Source: Streptomyces nymphaeiformis (GTDB lineage Bacteria; Actinomycetota; Actinomycetes; Streptomycetales; Streptomycetaceae). Taken from it: a DNA stretch of 64,000 nucleotides. The stretch lies in contig NZ_JACHJY010000004.1 in NCBI RefSeq assembly GCF_014203895.1, forward strand, positions 1 to 64,000. Direction: 5' to 3'. Shown piece after piece: positions 18,897 to 27,666 of this stretch. The notes beneath the pieces are model-generated. The model had not been told where the DNA came from and searched no databases. It saw only the letters and a program-made list of their open reading frames with translations. Both the position numbers and the translations under genes were made by a program. The number at the start of each line of letters is the position of its first letter. The first letter of the stretch is position 1.

Positions 18897-19568
18897 ATGA
18901 ACACCCTTCTCGACCTCTCCGACCGTCTGTATCTCGACGTCGCCGACTTCGCCCACTCCACGCCCCACTGGTTCCAGTGGATCGCCGAGGCGTGGACGGA
19001 GCTCGGGCTGCTGCTCTTCGGCGTGCTGTTCCTCGCCGGCTGGTGGCGTACCCGGGAGGGTTCGAGCCGGGCGATGGCGCTCGCGCTGCTCGCCCCGATC
19101 GCCACCGGCTTCGGCTACGTGGTGAGCGAGGCCCTGAAGTCGCTGATCGACGAGGAACGTCCGTGCCGGGCGGTCGCCGAAGCGCCCGTCTCGCTCGTCG
19201 CCTGCCCGCCGCACGGCGACTGGTCCTTCCCCAGCAACCACTCCGCCATCGCGGGCGCCGCGGCGATCGCGCTCGCCCTGTCCTGGCGCGGGATCGTCTG
19301 GCTGACCGTGCCGATGGCGCTGCTCATGGCCTTCTCCCGGGTCTTCGTCGGCGTCCACTACCCGCACGACGTGACCGTCGGCCTGCTCGTCGGCGCCCTG
19401 GTCGCCTTCGTCGTGATGCGGGCGGCGGAGCGCCCCGTCCGGGCGCTGGTGGAGACGGCCAGGTCGAGCCGGAGCTCGGCCGTGGCGTGGTGTGCGGGGC
19501 GCGGGCCGAGTGCGCACGCCCCCGCGCACTCCGAGCGGCGCTCGCGCGCGCGCCACGGCGCGTACTGA
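18897..19568 (+). CDS. PAP2-family membrane phosphatase
   Basis: This 223-residue integral membrane phosphatase carries the three PAP2 motifs: KSLIDEERPC (K-x6-RP), PSNHSAIAGAAA (PSGH-like, with Asn for Gly) and SRVFVGVHYPHDV (SR-x5-H-x3-D). About five membrane segments surround them. Relatives dephosphorylate undecaprenyl-diphosphate, phosphatidic acid or phosphatidylglycerol-phosphate at the outer membrane face. The ATG at 18897 has TAGCGT 8 nt upstream and no ribosome site. The last ~25 residues are Arg/Ser-rich. Lying just before mutY and sigE, it may support envelope lipid recycling, but that is inference. Confidence 0.9.
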   Translation: MNTLLDLSDRLYLDVADFAHSTPHWFQWIAEAWTELGLLLFGVLFLAGWWRTREGSSRAMALALLAPIATGFGYVVSEALKSLIDEERPCRAVAEAPVSLVACPPHGDWSFPSNHSAIAGAAAIALALSWRGIVWLTVPMALLMAFSRVFVGVHYPHDVTVGLLVGALVAFVVMRAAERPVRALVETARSSRSSAVAWCAGRGPSAHAPAHSERRSRARHGAY

Positions 19569-19601
19569 TCGCGCCGGGGACGTGCCAGGATCGGAGGTGC
19601 C

Positions 19602-20522
19602 ATGACTTCCATCGACACTCCCCCCACGTCCGAGGCCCCCGTCGTGCTCCCCGCCGAGCTGCACGGGCCCGTCCTCGCCTGGTTCGACCGGCACGCCCGC
19701 GACCTGCCCTGGCGCCGCCCCGAGGCCGGTGCCTGGGGCGTCATGGTCAGCGAGTTCATGCTCCAGCAGACCCCGGTGGTCCGGGTCCTCCCGGTGTACG
19801 AGCAGTGGCTGGCCCGCTGGCCGCGCCCGGCCGACCTGGCCGCCGAGGCCCCCGGCGAGGCGGTCCGCGCCTGGGGCCGGCTCGGCTACCCGCGCCGGGC
19901 GCTGCGGCTGCACGCGGCGGCCGTCGCGATAACGGAACGGCACCACGGCGACGTGCCCAGCGACCACGCGCAGCTGCTCGCGCTGCCCGGCATCGGCGAG
20001 TACACGGCGGCGGCGGTGGCCTCCTTCGCGTACGGGCAGCGGCACGCGGTCCTCGACACCAATGTGCGCCGGGTCTTCGCGCGGGCGGCGACCGGCGTCC
20101 AGTACCCGCCGAACGCGACCACGGCCGCCGAGCGGCGGCTCGCCCGCGCGCTGCTGCCGGAGGACGAGACGACGGCGTCCCGCTGGGCGGCCGCCTCCAT
20201 GGAGCTGGGCGCCCTGGTGTGCACGGCGAAGAACGAGGACTGCGGGCGCTGCCCGATCGCCGAGCGGTGCGCCTGGCGGCTCTCGGGCAAGCCGGCGCAC
20301 GACGGTCCGCCGCGGCGCGGCCAGACGTACGCCGGGACCGACCGGCAGGTGCGCGGCCGGCTCCTCGCGGTGCTGCGGGATTCGGCGGAACCGGTGGCGC
20401 AGGCGGCGCTCGACGCGGTCTGGAACGAGCCGGTGCAGCGGGCCCGGGCCCTGGACGGGCTCGTCGCGGACGGTCTCGTCGAGCCGCTGGAGGGCGGCCG
20501 GTACCGGCTGCCGCTGTCCTGA
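19602..20522 (+). CDS. mutY: A/G-specific adenine glycosylase
   Basis: MutY removes adenine mispaired with 8-oxoguanine. The 306 residues contain the catalytic start LPWRRPEAGAWGVMVSEFML with QQTPV, the helix-hairpin-helix LLALPGIGEYTAAAVASFAYG ending in the catalytic Asp of VLDTNVRR, and the [4Fe-4S] loop CTAKNEDCGRCPIAERC. The C-terminal NUDIX-like 8-oxoG recognition domain is short, as in many actinobacterial MutY proteins. The ATG at 19602 follows GGAGG. A perfect hairpin terminator lies just downstream, separating it from sigE. Confidence 0.95.
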   Translation: MTSIDTPPTSEAPVVLPAELHGPVLAWFDRHARDLPWRRPEAGAWGVMVSEFMLQQTPVVRVLPVYEQWLARWPRPADLAAEAPGEAVRAWGRLGYPRRALRLHAAAVAITERHHGDVPSDHAQLLALPGIGEYTAAAVASFAYGQRHAVLDTNVRRVFARAATGVQYPPNATTAAERRLARALLPEDETTASRWAAASMELGALVCTAKNEDCGRCPIAERCAWRLSGKPAHDGPPRRGQTYAGTDRQVRGRLLAVLRDSAEPVAQAALDAVWNEPVQRARALDGLVADGLVEPLEGGRYRLPLS

Positions 20523-20534
20523 GCCCTGGACGTC

Positions 20535-20568
20535 TTGAGGCCCCGCTCTCCCGAGAGCGGGGCCTCAA
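20535..20568 (+). terminator. Intrinsic terminator after mutY
   Basis: A perfect inverted repeat with 16-bp arms (TTGAGGCCCCGCTCTC and complement) is followed by a short T-containing stretch (CCTTTTCC). It insulates mutY from the sigE promoter region. Confidence 0.88.
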
Positions 20569-20711
20569 ACCTTTTCCGCCCCCGCTGTTACACAACCGAT
20601 GGGTAGCCGTGCGTCCACCGACGGCTGCCCCGCACAGCCCCGTGACAAGCGCTCCGTAGCGTCGTCCACGACACGAGGACAAGCAGGGCACGGGGAACGG
20701 AGGCGGTTCGG

Positions 20712-21287
20712 ATGAGGCACGGCGGCGAGGTGCTCGACTTCGAGGAGTACGTACGCACGCGGCAGGACGCGCTGCTGCGCAGCGCCCGCCGTCTCGTAGC
20801 CGACCCCGTCGACGCCCAGGACCTCCTCCAGACGGCTCTGGCCCGTACGTACGGGCGCTGGGACGGCATCGCCGACAAGTCCCTCGCCGACGCCTACCTG
20901 CGCCGCGTCATGATCAACACGCGGACCGAGTGGTGGCGCTCCCGCAAGCTCGAAGAGGTGCCGACCGAGCAGCTGCCCGACGCGTGCGTCGACGACCCGA
21001 CCGAGCAGCACGCCGACCGCGCCCTGCTCATGGACATCCTGAAGGTGCTCGCGCCGAAGCAGCGCAGCGTCGTCGTCCTGCGCCACTGGGAGCAGATGAG
21101 CACGGAGGAGACGGCGGCGGCGCTCGGCATGTCGACGGGTACGGTGAAGTCGACGCTCCATCGTGCGCTCGCCCGGCTCCGCCAGGAGCTGGAGAGCCGT
21201 GACCTCGACGCCCGTGCCCTGGGGCGGACCGGGGAGCGGGCGACCGTACGAGGTGACGAAGGGGGTCGGGAGCGGTGCGCGGCGTAG
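20712..21287 (+). CDS. sigE: ECF RNA polymerase sigma factor SigE (cell-envelope stress)
   Basis: SigE is the envelope-stress sigma factor of Streptomyces, induced by wall-targeting agents. The 191 residues show sigma region 2 (VDAQDLLQTALARTYGRWD, DAYLRRVMINTRTEWWR) and region 4 (LAPKQRSVVVLRHWEQMST, EETAAALGMSTGTVKSTLHRAL). There is no adjacent anti-sigma factor. In S. coelicolor its level is set by the CseB/CseC two-component system, and the same gene order follows here. ATG at 20712 has GGAGG about 9 nt upstream. I could not place the promoter confidently in 20569-20711. The C-terminus is somewhat longer and more basic than I recall for S. coelicolor SigE. Confidence 0.96.
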   Translation: MRHGGEVLDFEEYVRTRQDALLRSARRLVADPVDAQDLLQTALARTYGRWDGIADKSLADAYLRRVMINTRTEWWRSRKLEEVPTEQLPDACVDDPTEQHADRALLMDILKVLAPKQRSVVVLRHWEQMSTEETAAALGMSTGTVKSTLHRALARLRQELESRDLDARALGRTGERATVRGDEGGRERCAA

Positions 21288-21328
21288 ACGGCGACCCCTG
21301 TGGCAGACCGCAGGAAGGCCACCACTGT

Positions 21329-22027
21329 GTGAGCGGCGGCGACGACCGGTGTCCGACCGGACGGCGCCGCCCGCGGCGTACCGTCAGGGCGGCGAGCATC
21401 ACGGCCACGGCCGGGCTCGTCGCCGTCGGTCTGTCCCTGGCCGGCTGCTCCACCGGGGGCACCGGCTCCCGCGACGAGGGCGCGGCCCGCACCGACGAGA
21501 TCGCCGCCGCCGCGCCCACCCCGTCCGTCTCCGGCACGGCGGGACCGCAGTCGGCCGAGCGGGTGGATCCGATCGCGCTCCTGAAGGCGGACCCGAAGAT
21601 CGGCGCGCGGCTCAAGGACGACCTGAAGCCGTGCGTCGCCGACGCGTACCCGGTGGACGCCTCGTACGGCAATCTCACGAACACCGCCTCCCCCGACGTC
21701 GTCGTCAACGTGATGACCTGCGGGGACGCCGTCGGCATCGGCACGTACGTGTACCGCAAGGAGAACGACCGGTACGAGAACGTGTTCATGGCCGAGGACG
21801 CGGCGGTCTACGCGACGATCGACCGGGGCGATCTCGTCGTCACCAAGCAGGTGTACGCGAAGGGCGACCCGGTCGCGTACCCCTCGGGCGAGGACGTGAT
21901 CACCTACCGCTGGTCGGGGAACACGTTCACCCAGCACGACTGGGTGCACAACGACTACAGCCGGGCCGTCGGCGACGGCGACGCCCCCACCGCGGAGCCC
22001 GCACCGAGCGAGCCGGCCGCCAACTGA
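21329..22027 (+). CDS. cseA: Lipoprotein CseA, negative modulator of the SigE system
   Basis: This 232-residue lipoprotein lies between sigE and cseB, the position of CseA, which dampens SigE expression in S. coelicolor. A basic, arginine-rich N-terminus (GRRRPRRTVRAA) precedes a hydrophobic segment and lipobox VGLSLAGC, so it is exported and lipid-anchored. The mature part has two well-conserved cysteines (LKPCVADAYP, VMTCGDAVG). I chose the GTG at 21329 because AGGAAGG lies about 10 nt upstream. The open frame begins at 21275, overlapping sigE, but that start would give an overlong signal peptide. Confidence 0.9.
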   Translation: MSGGDDRCPTGRRRPRRTVRAASITATAGLVAVGLSLAGCSTGGTGSRDEGAARTDEIAAAAPTPSVSGTAGPQSAERVDPIALLKADPKIGARLKDDLKPCVADAYPVDASYGNLTNTASPDVVVNVMTCGDAVGIGTYVYRKENDRYENVFMAEDAAVYATIDRGDLVVTKQVYAKGDPVAYPSGEDVITYRWSGNTFTQHDWVHNDYSRAVGDGDAPTAEPAPSEPAAN

Positions 22028-22092
22028 GCCGTAAGACCGCCGCGGACCGCCGCCGGCCGAAAGACCGTACAGACCCCGAAGGGCACATCACG

Positions 22093-22794
22093 ATGGCCGA
22101 AACCCATGTCCTGTTCGTCGAGGACGACGACGTCATCCGTGAGGCCACCCAGCTCGCCCTGGAGCGGGACGGCTTCCGGGTGACCGCCATGCCCGACGGG
22201 CTCTCCGGTCTGGACGCCTTCCGGGCACAGCGCCCCGACATCGCGCTCCTCGACGTGATGCTGCCGGGGATGGACGGGGTCAGCCTCTGCCGTCGCATCC
22301 GCGACGAGTCGACCGTGCCCGTCATCATGCTCTCGGCGCGCGCCGACTCCATCGACGTCGTGCTCGGTCTGGAGGCGGGGGCCGACGACTACGTCACCAA
22401 GCCCTTCGACGGTTCGGTGCTCATGGCCCGCATCCGGGCCGTGCTGCGCCGCTTCGGGCACGCGGGCGGCGCCGGCAACGGCGAGCAGGGGGACGCGCCG
22501 GACGGCGGCGGGCTCCTCGTCTTCGGCGACCTGGAGGTCGACACCGAGGGCATGGAGGTCCGCAGGGGCGGGGCGCCGGTGGCGCTGACCCCGACGGAGA
22601 TGCGGCTGCTCCTGGAGTTCTCGTCGGCGCCGGGCACCGTGCTGTCCCGGGACAAGCTCCTGGAGCGGGTCTGGGACTACGGCTGGGGCGGGGACACCCG
22701 GGTCGTGGACGTCCATGTGCAGCGGCTGCGCGCCAAGATCGGCCAGGACCGGATCGAGACGGTCCGCGGCTTCGGCTACAAGCTCAAGAACTAG
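22093..22794 (+). CDS. cseB: Response regulator CseB
   Basis: This 233-residue OmpR-type response regulator controls sigE transcription. The receiver domain has the acidic pair FVEDDDV, phospho-acceptor Asp in IALLDVMLPGMDG, Thr/Ser in IMLSARAD and Lys in YVTKPFD. The C-terminal winged helix has TPTEMRLLLEFSSAPGTV, VWDYGWGGDTRVVDVHVQRL and RGFGYKL. The ATG at 22093 follows a weak AAGGGC. It lies 65 bp after cseA and 11 bp before cseC in a tight operon. Confidence 0.95.
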   Translation: MAETHVLFVEDDDVIREATQLALERDGFRVTAMPDGLSGLDAFRAQRPDIALLDVMLPGMDGVSLCRRIRDESTVPVIMLSARADSIDVVLGLEAGADDYVTKPFDGSVLMARIRAVLRRFGHAGGAGNGEQGDAPDGGGLLVFGDLEVDTEGMEVRRGGAPVALTPTEMRLLLEFSSAPGTVLSRDKLLERVWDYGWGGDTRVVDVHVQRLRAKIGQDRIETVRGFGYKLKN

Positions 22795-22805
22795 GGCCCG
22801 TACTT

Positions 22806-24128
22806 GTGCATGTGAAGCTGCGCCCCTTGCGTACCGGGGTCCGTTGGAAGATCGCCGTCGCCATCGCGGCGGTCGGCGCGCTCATCGCGGTCACCCTGAG
22901 CATCGTCGTGCACAACGCCGCCCGCATCTCGATGCTCGACAACGCGCGCGAGGTGCAGATGGAGCGGCTGCTCTTCGCCCAGCGGATGTACGAGACGTCC
23001 AAGCCGAAGGAGCCCCGCTTCGGCACGAAGATCAACGACCCGGCGCTGCCGCCGCAGCTCCACCAGCTGATGCGGGACAAGCGGCGCGGGACGTACGTGC
23101 AGGAGCACCGGCACGGCGGGCCGCCGGACGTGTGGGCGGCCGTGCCGCTCGCCAACGGCGACGTGCTGTCGCTGCACATCCCCTTCGCCGACCGCAGCGC
23201 GACGATCATGAACGATCTGGACCGGGCCCTCGTCATCGGCTCGGTGTCCGTGGTCTTCGGCGGCTGCGCGCTCGGCGTGCTCATCGGCGGCGGGCTCTCG
23301 CGACGGCTGCGGAAGGCCGCCGTCGCGGCCGGCCGGGTGGCCCAGGGCAATACGGAGGTCCGGGTGCGGGACGCCGTCGGCGGGGTCGTACGGGACGAGA
23401 CCGACGACCTGGCCTGGGCGGTGGACGCCCTGACCGACGCGCTGAACGAGCGGATCGAGGCCGAGCGGCGGGTCACCGCCGACATCGCGCACGAGCTGCG
23501 CACCCCCGTCACGGGGCTGCTCACGGCGGCCGAGCTGCTGCCGCCGGGGCGGCCGACCGAGCTCGTACGGGACCGGGCGCAGGCCATGCGGACGCTGGTC
23601 GAGGACGTCCTGGAGGTGGCCCGGCTCGACAGCGCGTCGGAGCGGGCCGAGCTCCAGGAGATCGCGCTCGGCGAGTTCGTGGAGCGGCGGGTGCGGGCCC
23701 TGGACCCGGAGGTCGAGGTCCGGGTCGTGCACGAGTCCTGGGTGAACACCGACCCGCGCCGCCTGGAGCGGGTCCTGGGCAATCTCCTCGCGAACGCGGC
23801 CAAGCACGGCAAGCCGCCGGTCGAGGTCACCGTCGAGGGCCGGGTGGTCCGGGTCCGCGACCACGGTCCCGGCTTCCCGGAGGCGCTCCTCAAGGAGGGC
23901 CCGAGCCGGTTCCGTACGGGGACGAGCGACCGCGCGGGCCAGGGCCACGGCCTGGGCCTGACGATCGCGGCGGGCCAGGCCCGGGTCCTCGGCGCCCGCC
24001 TGACCTTCCGGAACGTGGCCGCGGAGGGGTCGCCGGGCGGGGTCGGCGGGGCCATCGCGGTGCTGTGGCTGCCGGACCACGCGCCGACGAACACGGGCAG
24101 CTTCCCGGTGCTGCGACCGGCGGACTGA
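22806..24128 (+). CDS. cseC: Sensor histidine kinase CseC
   Basis: This 440-residue kinase partners CseB. It has two membrane helices (IAVAIAAVGALIAVTLSIVV near residue 20; IGSVSVVFGGCALGVLIGGG near 140) flanking an extracytoplasmic sensor of about 95 residues, a HAMP linker, the H-box VTADIAHELRTPV with phospho-His, the N-box GNLLANAAKHG, and G-boxes VRDHGPGFPE and GQGHGLGLTIA. The start is uncertain: GTG at 22806 or 22812, neither with a strong ribosome site. A 23-bp-arm hairpin terminator ends the operon. It probably senses wall damage. Confidence 0.93.
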   Translation: MHVKLRPLRTGVRWKIAVAIAAVGALIAVTLSIVVHNAARISMLDNAREVQMERLLFAQRMYETSKPKEPRFGTKINDPALPPQLHQLMRDKRRGTYVQEHRHGGPPDVWAAVPLANGDVLSLHIPFADRSATIMNDLDRALVIGSVSVVFGGCALGVLIGGGLSRRLRKAAVAAGRVAQGNTEVRVRDAVGGVVRDETDDLAWAVDALTDALNERIEAERRVTADIAHELRTPVTGLLTAAELLPPGRPTELVRDRAQAMRTLVEDVLEVARLDSASERAELQEIALGEFVERRVRALDPEVEVRVVHESWVNTDPRRLERVLGNLLANAAKHGKPPVEVTVEGRVVRVRDHGPGFPEALLKEGPSRFRTGTSDRAGQGHGLGLTIAAGQARVLGARLTFRNVAAEGSPGGVGGAIAVLWLPDHAPTNTGSFPVLRPAD

Positions 24129-24167
24129 CGGGACGCGATCCCGGCGCCGCGGCCGGCGGACCGAGGG

Positions 24168-24219
24168 GTACGGGAAAGGGGGCCGGGTCCATGACAGGAC
24201 CCGGCCCCCTTTCCCGTAC
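24168..24219. terminator. Strong bidirectional terminator after cseC
   Basis: This is a perfect inverted repeat with 23-bp arms beginning GTACGGGAAAGGGGGCC and a 6-nt loop (ATGACA). It separates the convergent cseC and MFS genes and can stop transcription from both sides. Confidence 0.92.
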
Positions 24220-24238
24220 AGGAGATCGCTCCGCGGGA

Positions 24239-25857
<1,619 letters not shown>

Positions 25858-25878
25858 TACACTGAGGAAGGTAGGCCG

Positions 25879-25902
25879 GTAACTTGCCGGTCGTCAAGTA
25901 AG
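25879..25902. promoter_or_regulatory. Operator-like site 2, MFS/TetR intergenic region
   Basis: The core ACTTGCCGGTCGTCAAGT (25882-25899) is a near-palindrome, ACTTG-x-CG-xx-CG-x-CAAGT. It lies 26 bp before the TetR start codon. Together with site 1 it suggests cooperative binding controlling both divergent promoters. Confidence 0.65.
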
Positions 25903-25928
25903 TTTTGTGGAATGTGGAGTGAGCAGCC

Positions 25929-26483
25929 ATGGCCCGAGGCAACACCCGCCAGCGCATCCAGGACGTGGCTCTCGAACTCTTCGCCGAGCAGGGCTACGAG
26001 AAGACCTCGCTCCGCGAGATCGCCGAGCGCCTCGACGTCACCAAGGCGGCGCTCTACTACCACTTCAAGACCAAGGAAGACATCATCATCGGGATCTTCC
26101 AGGACCTGGCGCGCCCGATCGACGAGCTGGTCGCCTGGGCGGGCGAGCAGCCGCGCACCCTGGAGACGAAGCAGGAGATCCTGCGCCGCTACCAGAAGGC
26201 CCTGCTCGCCGCGGCCCCGCTGTTCCGCTTCATGCACGAGAACCAGGCGACCGTGCGGGACCTGAGCATCGGGCTCACCTTCAAGGAGCGCTTCATCGCG
26301 CTCAACAAGTTCGTCCAGGAACCCGACGCCCCGGTGAAGGACAAGGTCCGCGCCGTGAGCGCGGTCTTCGCACTGCACGCCGGGACCTTCTTCATGGAAA
26401 ACATCGAGGGCGACCCCGAGGAGAAGCAGGAAGCCGTCCTCGAGGTCGCCCTCGATCTGATCGAGCAGGCCGAGCGGGCCTGA
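25929..26483 (+). CDS. TetR family repressor of the adjacent MFS exporter
   Basis: This 184-residue regulator has the TetR DNA-binding domain at its N-terminus: RIQDVALELFAEQGYEKTSL, REIAERLDVTKAALYYHF and KTKEDIIIGIFQDL. The C-terminal helical domain would bind an inducer, probably a substrate of the divergent DHA2 exporter. Two matching 24-bp inverted operator-like sites lie in the 103-bp intergenic region. The ATG at 25929 follows GAGTGAG, a modest ribosome site. Confidence 0.92.
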   Translation: MARGNTRQRIQDVALELFAEQGYEKTSLREIAERLDVTKAALYYHFKTKEDIIIGIFQDLARPIDELVAWAGEQPRTLETKQEILRRYQKALLAAAPLFRFMHENQATVRDLSIGLTFKERFIALNKFVQEPDAPVKDKVRAVSAVFALHAGTFFMENIEGDPEEKQEAVLEVALDLIEQAERA

Positions 26484-26499
26484 AGCTCTACGGGGTGCG

Positions 26500-27180
26500 T
26501 CAGACGCCGACGCCGTGGGCCCGCAGGAAGGCCATCGGGTTGACGGCGGAGCCGTAGTTCGGGGTCGTACGGATCTCGAAGTGAAGGTGCGGGCCGGAGG
26601 AGTTGCCGGTGTTGCCCGAGAGGGCGATCTGCTGACCGGCGCCGACCTTCTGGCCGATGTTGACCTGGATCTTCGACAGGTGGGCGTACTGCGAGTACGT
26701 GCCGTTGGCGTGCTTGATCACGATGGCGTTGCCGTACGCGGGGCCGTCGCCGCCGCCGTTCGGGCCGGCCTTCACGACGGTGCCGGCGGACGCGGCCTTG
26801 ACCGGGGTGCCGACCGGGACGGCGAAGTCCTGGCCGGAGTGCTTGTGGGCCCACATGGCGCCGCCCTGGTTGAAGCTGGCGCTGAGGGCGTAGGTGGTGA
26901 CCGGCTTGACCCAGGCCGGGGTGGCCTTCTTGACGGCCTTCACGGGCGTGGCCTTCACGGCGGCGGCCTTGGCGACGGCGGCCTTCACCTGGGCGGCGAC
27001 GTGGGCCTGGGCGTCGGCCTGGGCGGCCACGGCGGCGGACACGGTCAGCGCGGCCGGGGCGGCCTTGCCCTCGGCAGCGAAGGCGGACCCTGCTCCGGCC
27101 ACCAGCGTCGCTCCCAGACCCGCGGCGGCGAGAGCAACGGCGGTGATACGGGCGGCGGGGTTCATAACGCGCTTCGACAT
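26500..27180 (-). CDS. Secreted M23 family peptidase (LytM-like)
   Basis: This 226-residue exported protein has a signal peptide ending near AGAGSAFAAEG, an Ala/Lys-rich linker (VKAAVAKAAAVKATPVK) and a C-terminal M23 domain. Its zinc and catalytic motifs are HKHSGQDFAVP (H-x3-D), YAHLSKI and SGPHLHFEIR (H-x-H), so it looks like an active endopeptidase that cuts peptidoglycan cross-links. The ATG at 27180 has GGAGG about 11 nt upstream. An in-frame ATG at 27246 with AAGG just before it would add a 22-residue extension and cannot be excluded. Promoter-region inverted repeats lie upstream (27288-27306, 27335-27352). Confidence 0.92.
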   Translation of the reverse strand: MSKRVMNPAARITAVALAAAGLGATLVAGAGSAFAAEGKAAPAALTVSAAVAAQADAQAHVAAQVKAAVAKAAAVKATPVKAVKKATPAWVKPVTTYALSASFNQGGAMWAHKHSGQDFAVPVGTPVKAASAGTVVKAGPNGGGDGPAYGNAIVIKHANGTYSQYAHLSKIQVNIGQKVGAGQQIALSGNTGNSSGPHLHFEIRTTPNYGSAVNPMAFLRAHGVGV

Positions 27181-27287
27181 ACGGGGGAAAACCTCCGGGA
27201 CGTACGGGACCCGGCGCGGACGGTGCGCTGCGCCGGGCTTGCTCATCCTTGGTAACCCGGACCCCCAGCAAGCCCAAAACACCCCAT

Positions 27288-27306
27288 CTACGACATAGCG
27301 TCGTAG
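27288..27306. promoter_or_regulatory. 7-bp-arm inverted repeat upstream of the M23 gene
   Basis: CTACGAC-ATAGC-GTCGTAG is a perfect 7+5+7 repeat, 108 bp upstream of the peptidase start. It may be a repressor or activator site or an mRNA hairpin. No regulator is adjacent. Confidence 0.4.
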
Positions 27307-27619
27307 CGATCTCCCCGGAAGTTCACCCTTCGACGACCCCGGAGAGGGGTCGCGAAAACGGACATACCGGAACAAGAGAATCGGTTTACGCCCACGTCGC
27401 GGGGGTCCGGAACCACCTGAAACGCTGCCCGACGCCCGGTTCTGCCCACATCGGGACCAAAGCCCCTACGGTTCACACCTGAACGTCCCGAATCGACCCC
27501 AAACGTCGCCACTATTCCGGTTAGTACCCCCCGAAACGCCTGTGCGCGAGGTCACCAGCGCCCCACCCCGAATGGGACCTGGGTCACGCAACCGGACCGC
27601 CCCGAAGCCCGTCCCGCAC

Positions 27620-27625
27620 TACGCT
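27620..27625 (+). promoter_or_regulatory. Candidate -10 element of the NLR gene
   Basis: TACGCT lies 41 bp before the ATG, leaving a short leader with a strong GGGGGGA ribosome site. No convincing -35 element is visible. Confidence 0.35.
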
Positions 27626-27666
27626 GACCGCTTCGGGAATCCAGGGAATCCACGGGGGGACCACGC

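Larger units (their letters stand above)
27181..27666. other. Divergent intergenic region between M23 peptidase and NLR genes
   Basis: This 486-bp region is less GC-rich than its neighbours. It holds an inverted repeat CTACGAC-ATAGC-GTCGTAG (27288-27306), a short hairpin GACCCC-GGAGA-GGGGTC region (27335-27352) and a TACGCT -10 candidate for the NLR gene at 27620-27625. I looked for a ydaO (c-di-AMP) riboswitch, known before some Streptomyces wall hydrolase genes, and did not see its conserved blocks. Confidence 0.5.

Noticed and set aside
19602..20522. MutY as a truncated gene lacking its C-terminal NUDIX-like domain
   Set aside because: Short MutY proteins are usual in actinobacteria, and the gene ends at a clean stop before a terminator.
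20579..20711. ECF-type promoter (CAACC...CGTC) before sigE
   Set aside because: The spacing is only about 15 bp between AAC and CGTC, shorter than the pattern at 55081, and sigE transcription is known to depend on CseB rather than clearly on SigE.
27181..27666. Possible ydaO (c-di-AMP) riboswitch before the M23 peptidase
   Set aside because: I looked for the conserved GGGGGAC, GGGGUGAAUC and CUAACC-type blocks and saw none in the right order on the minus strand.
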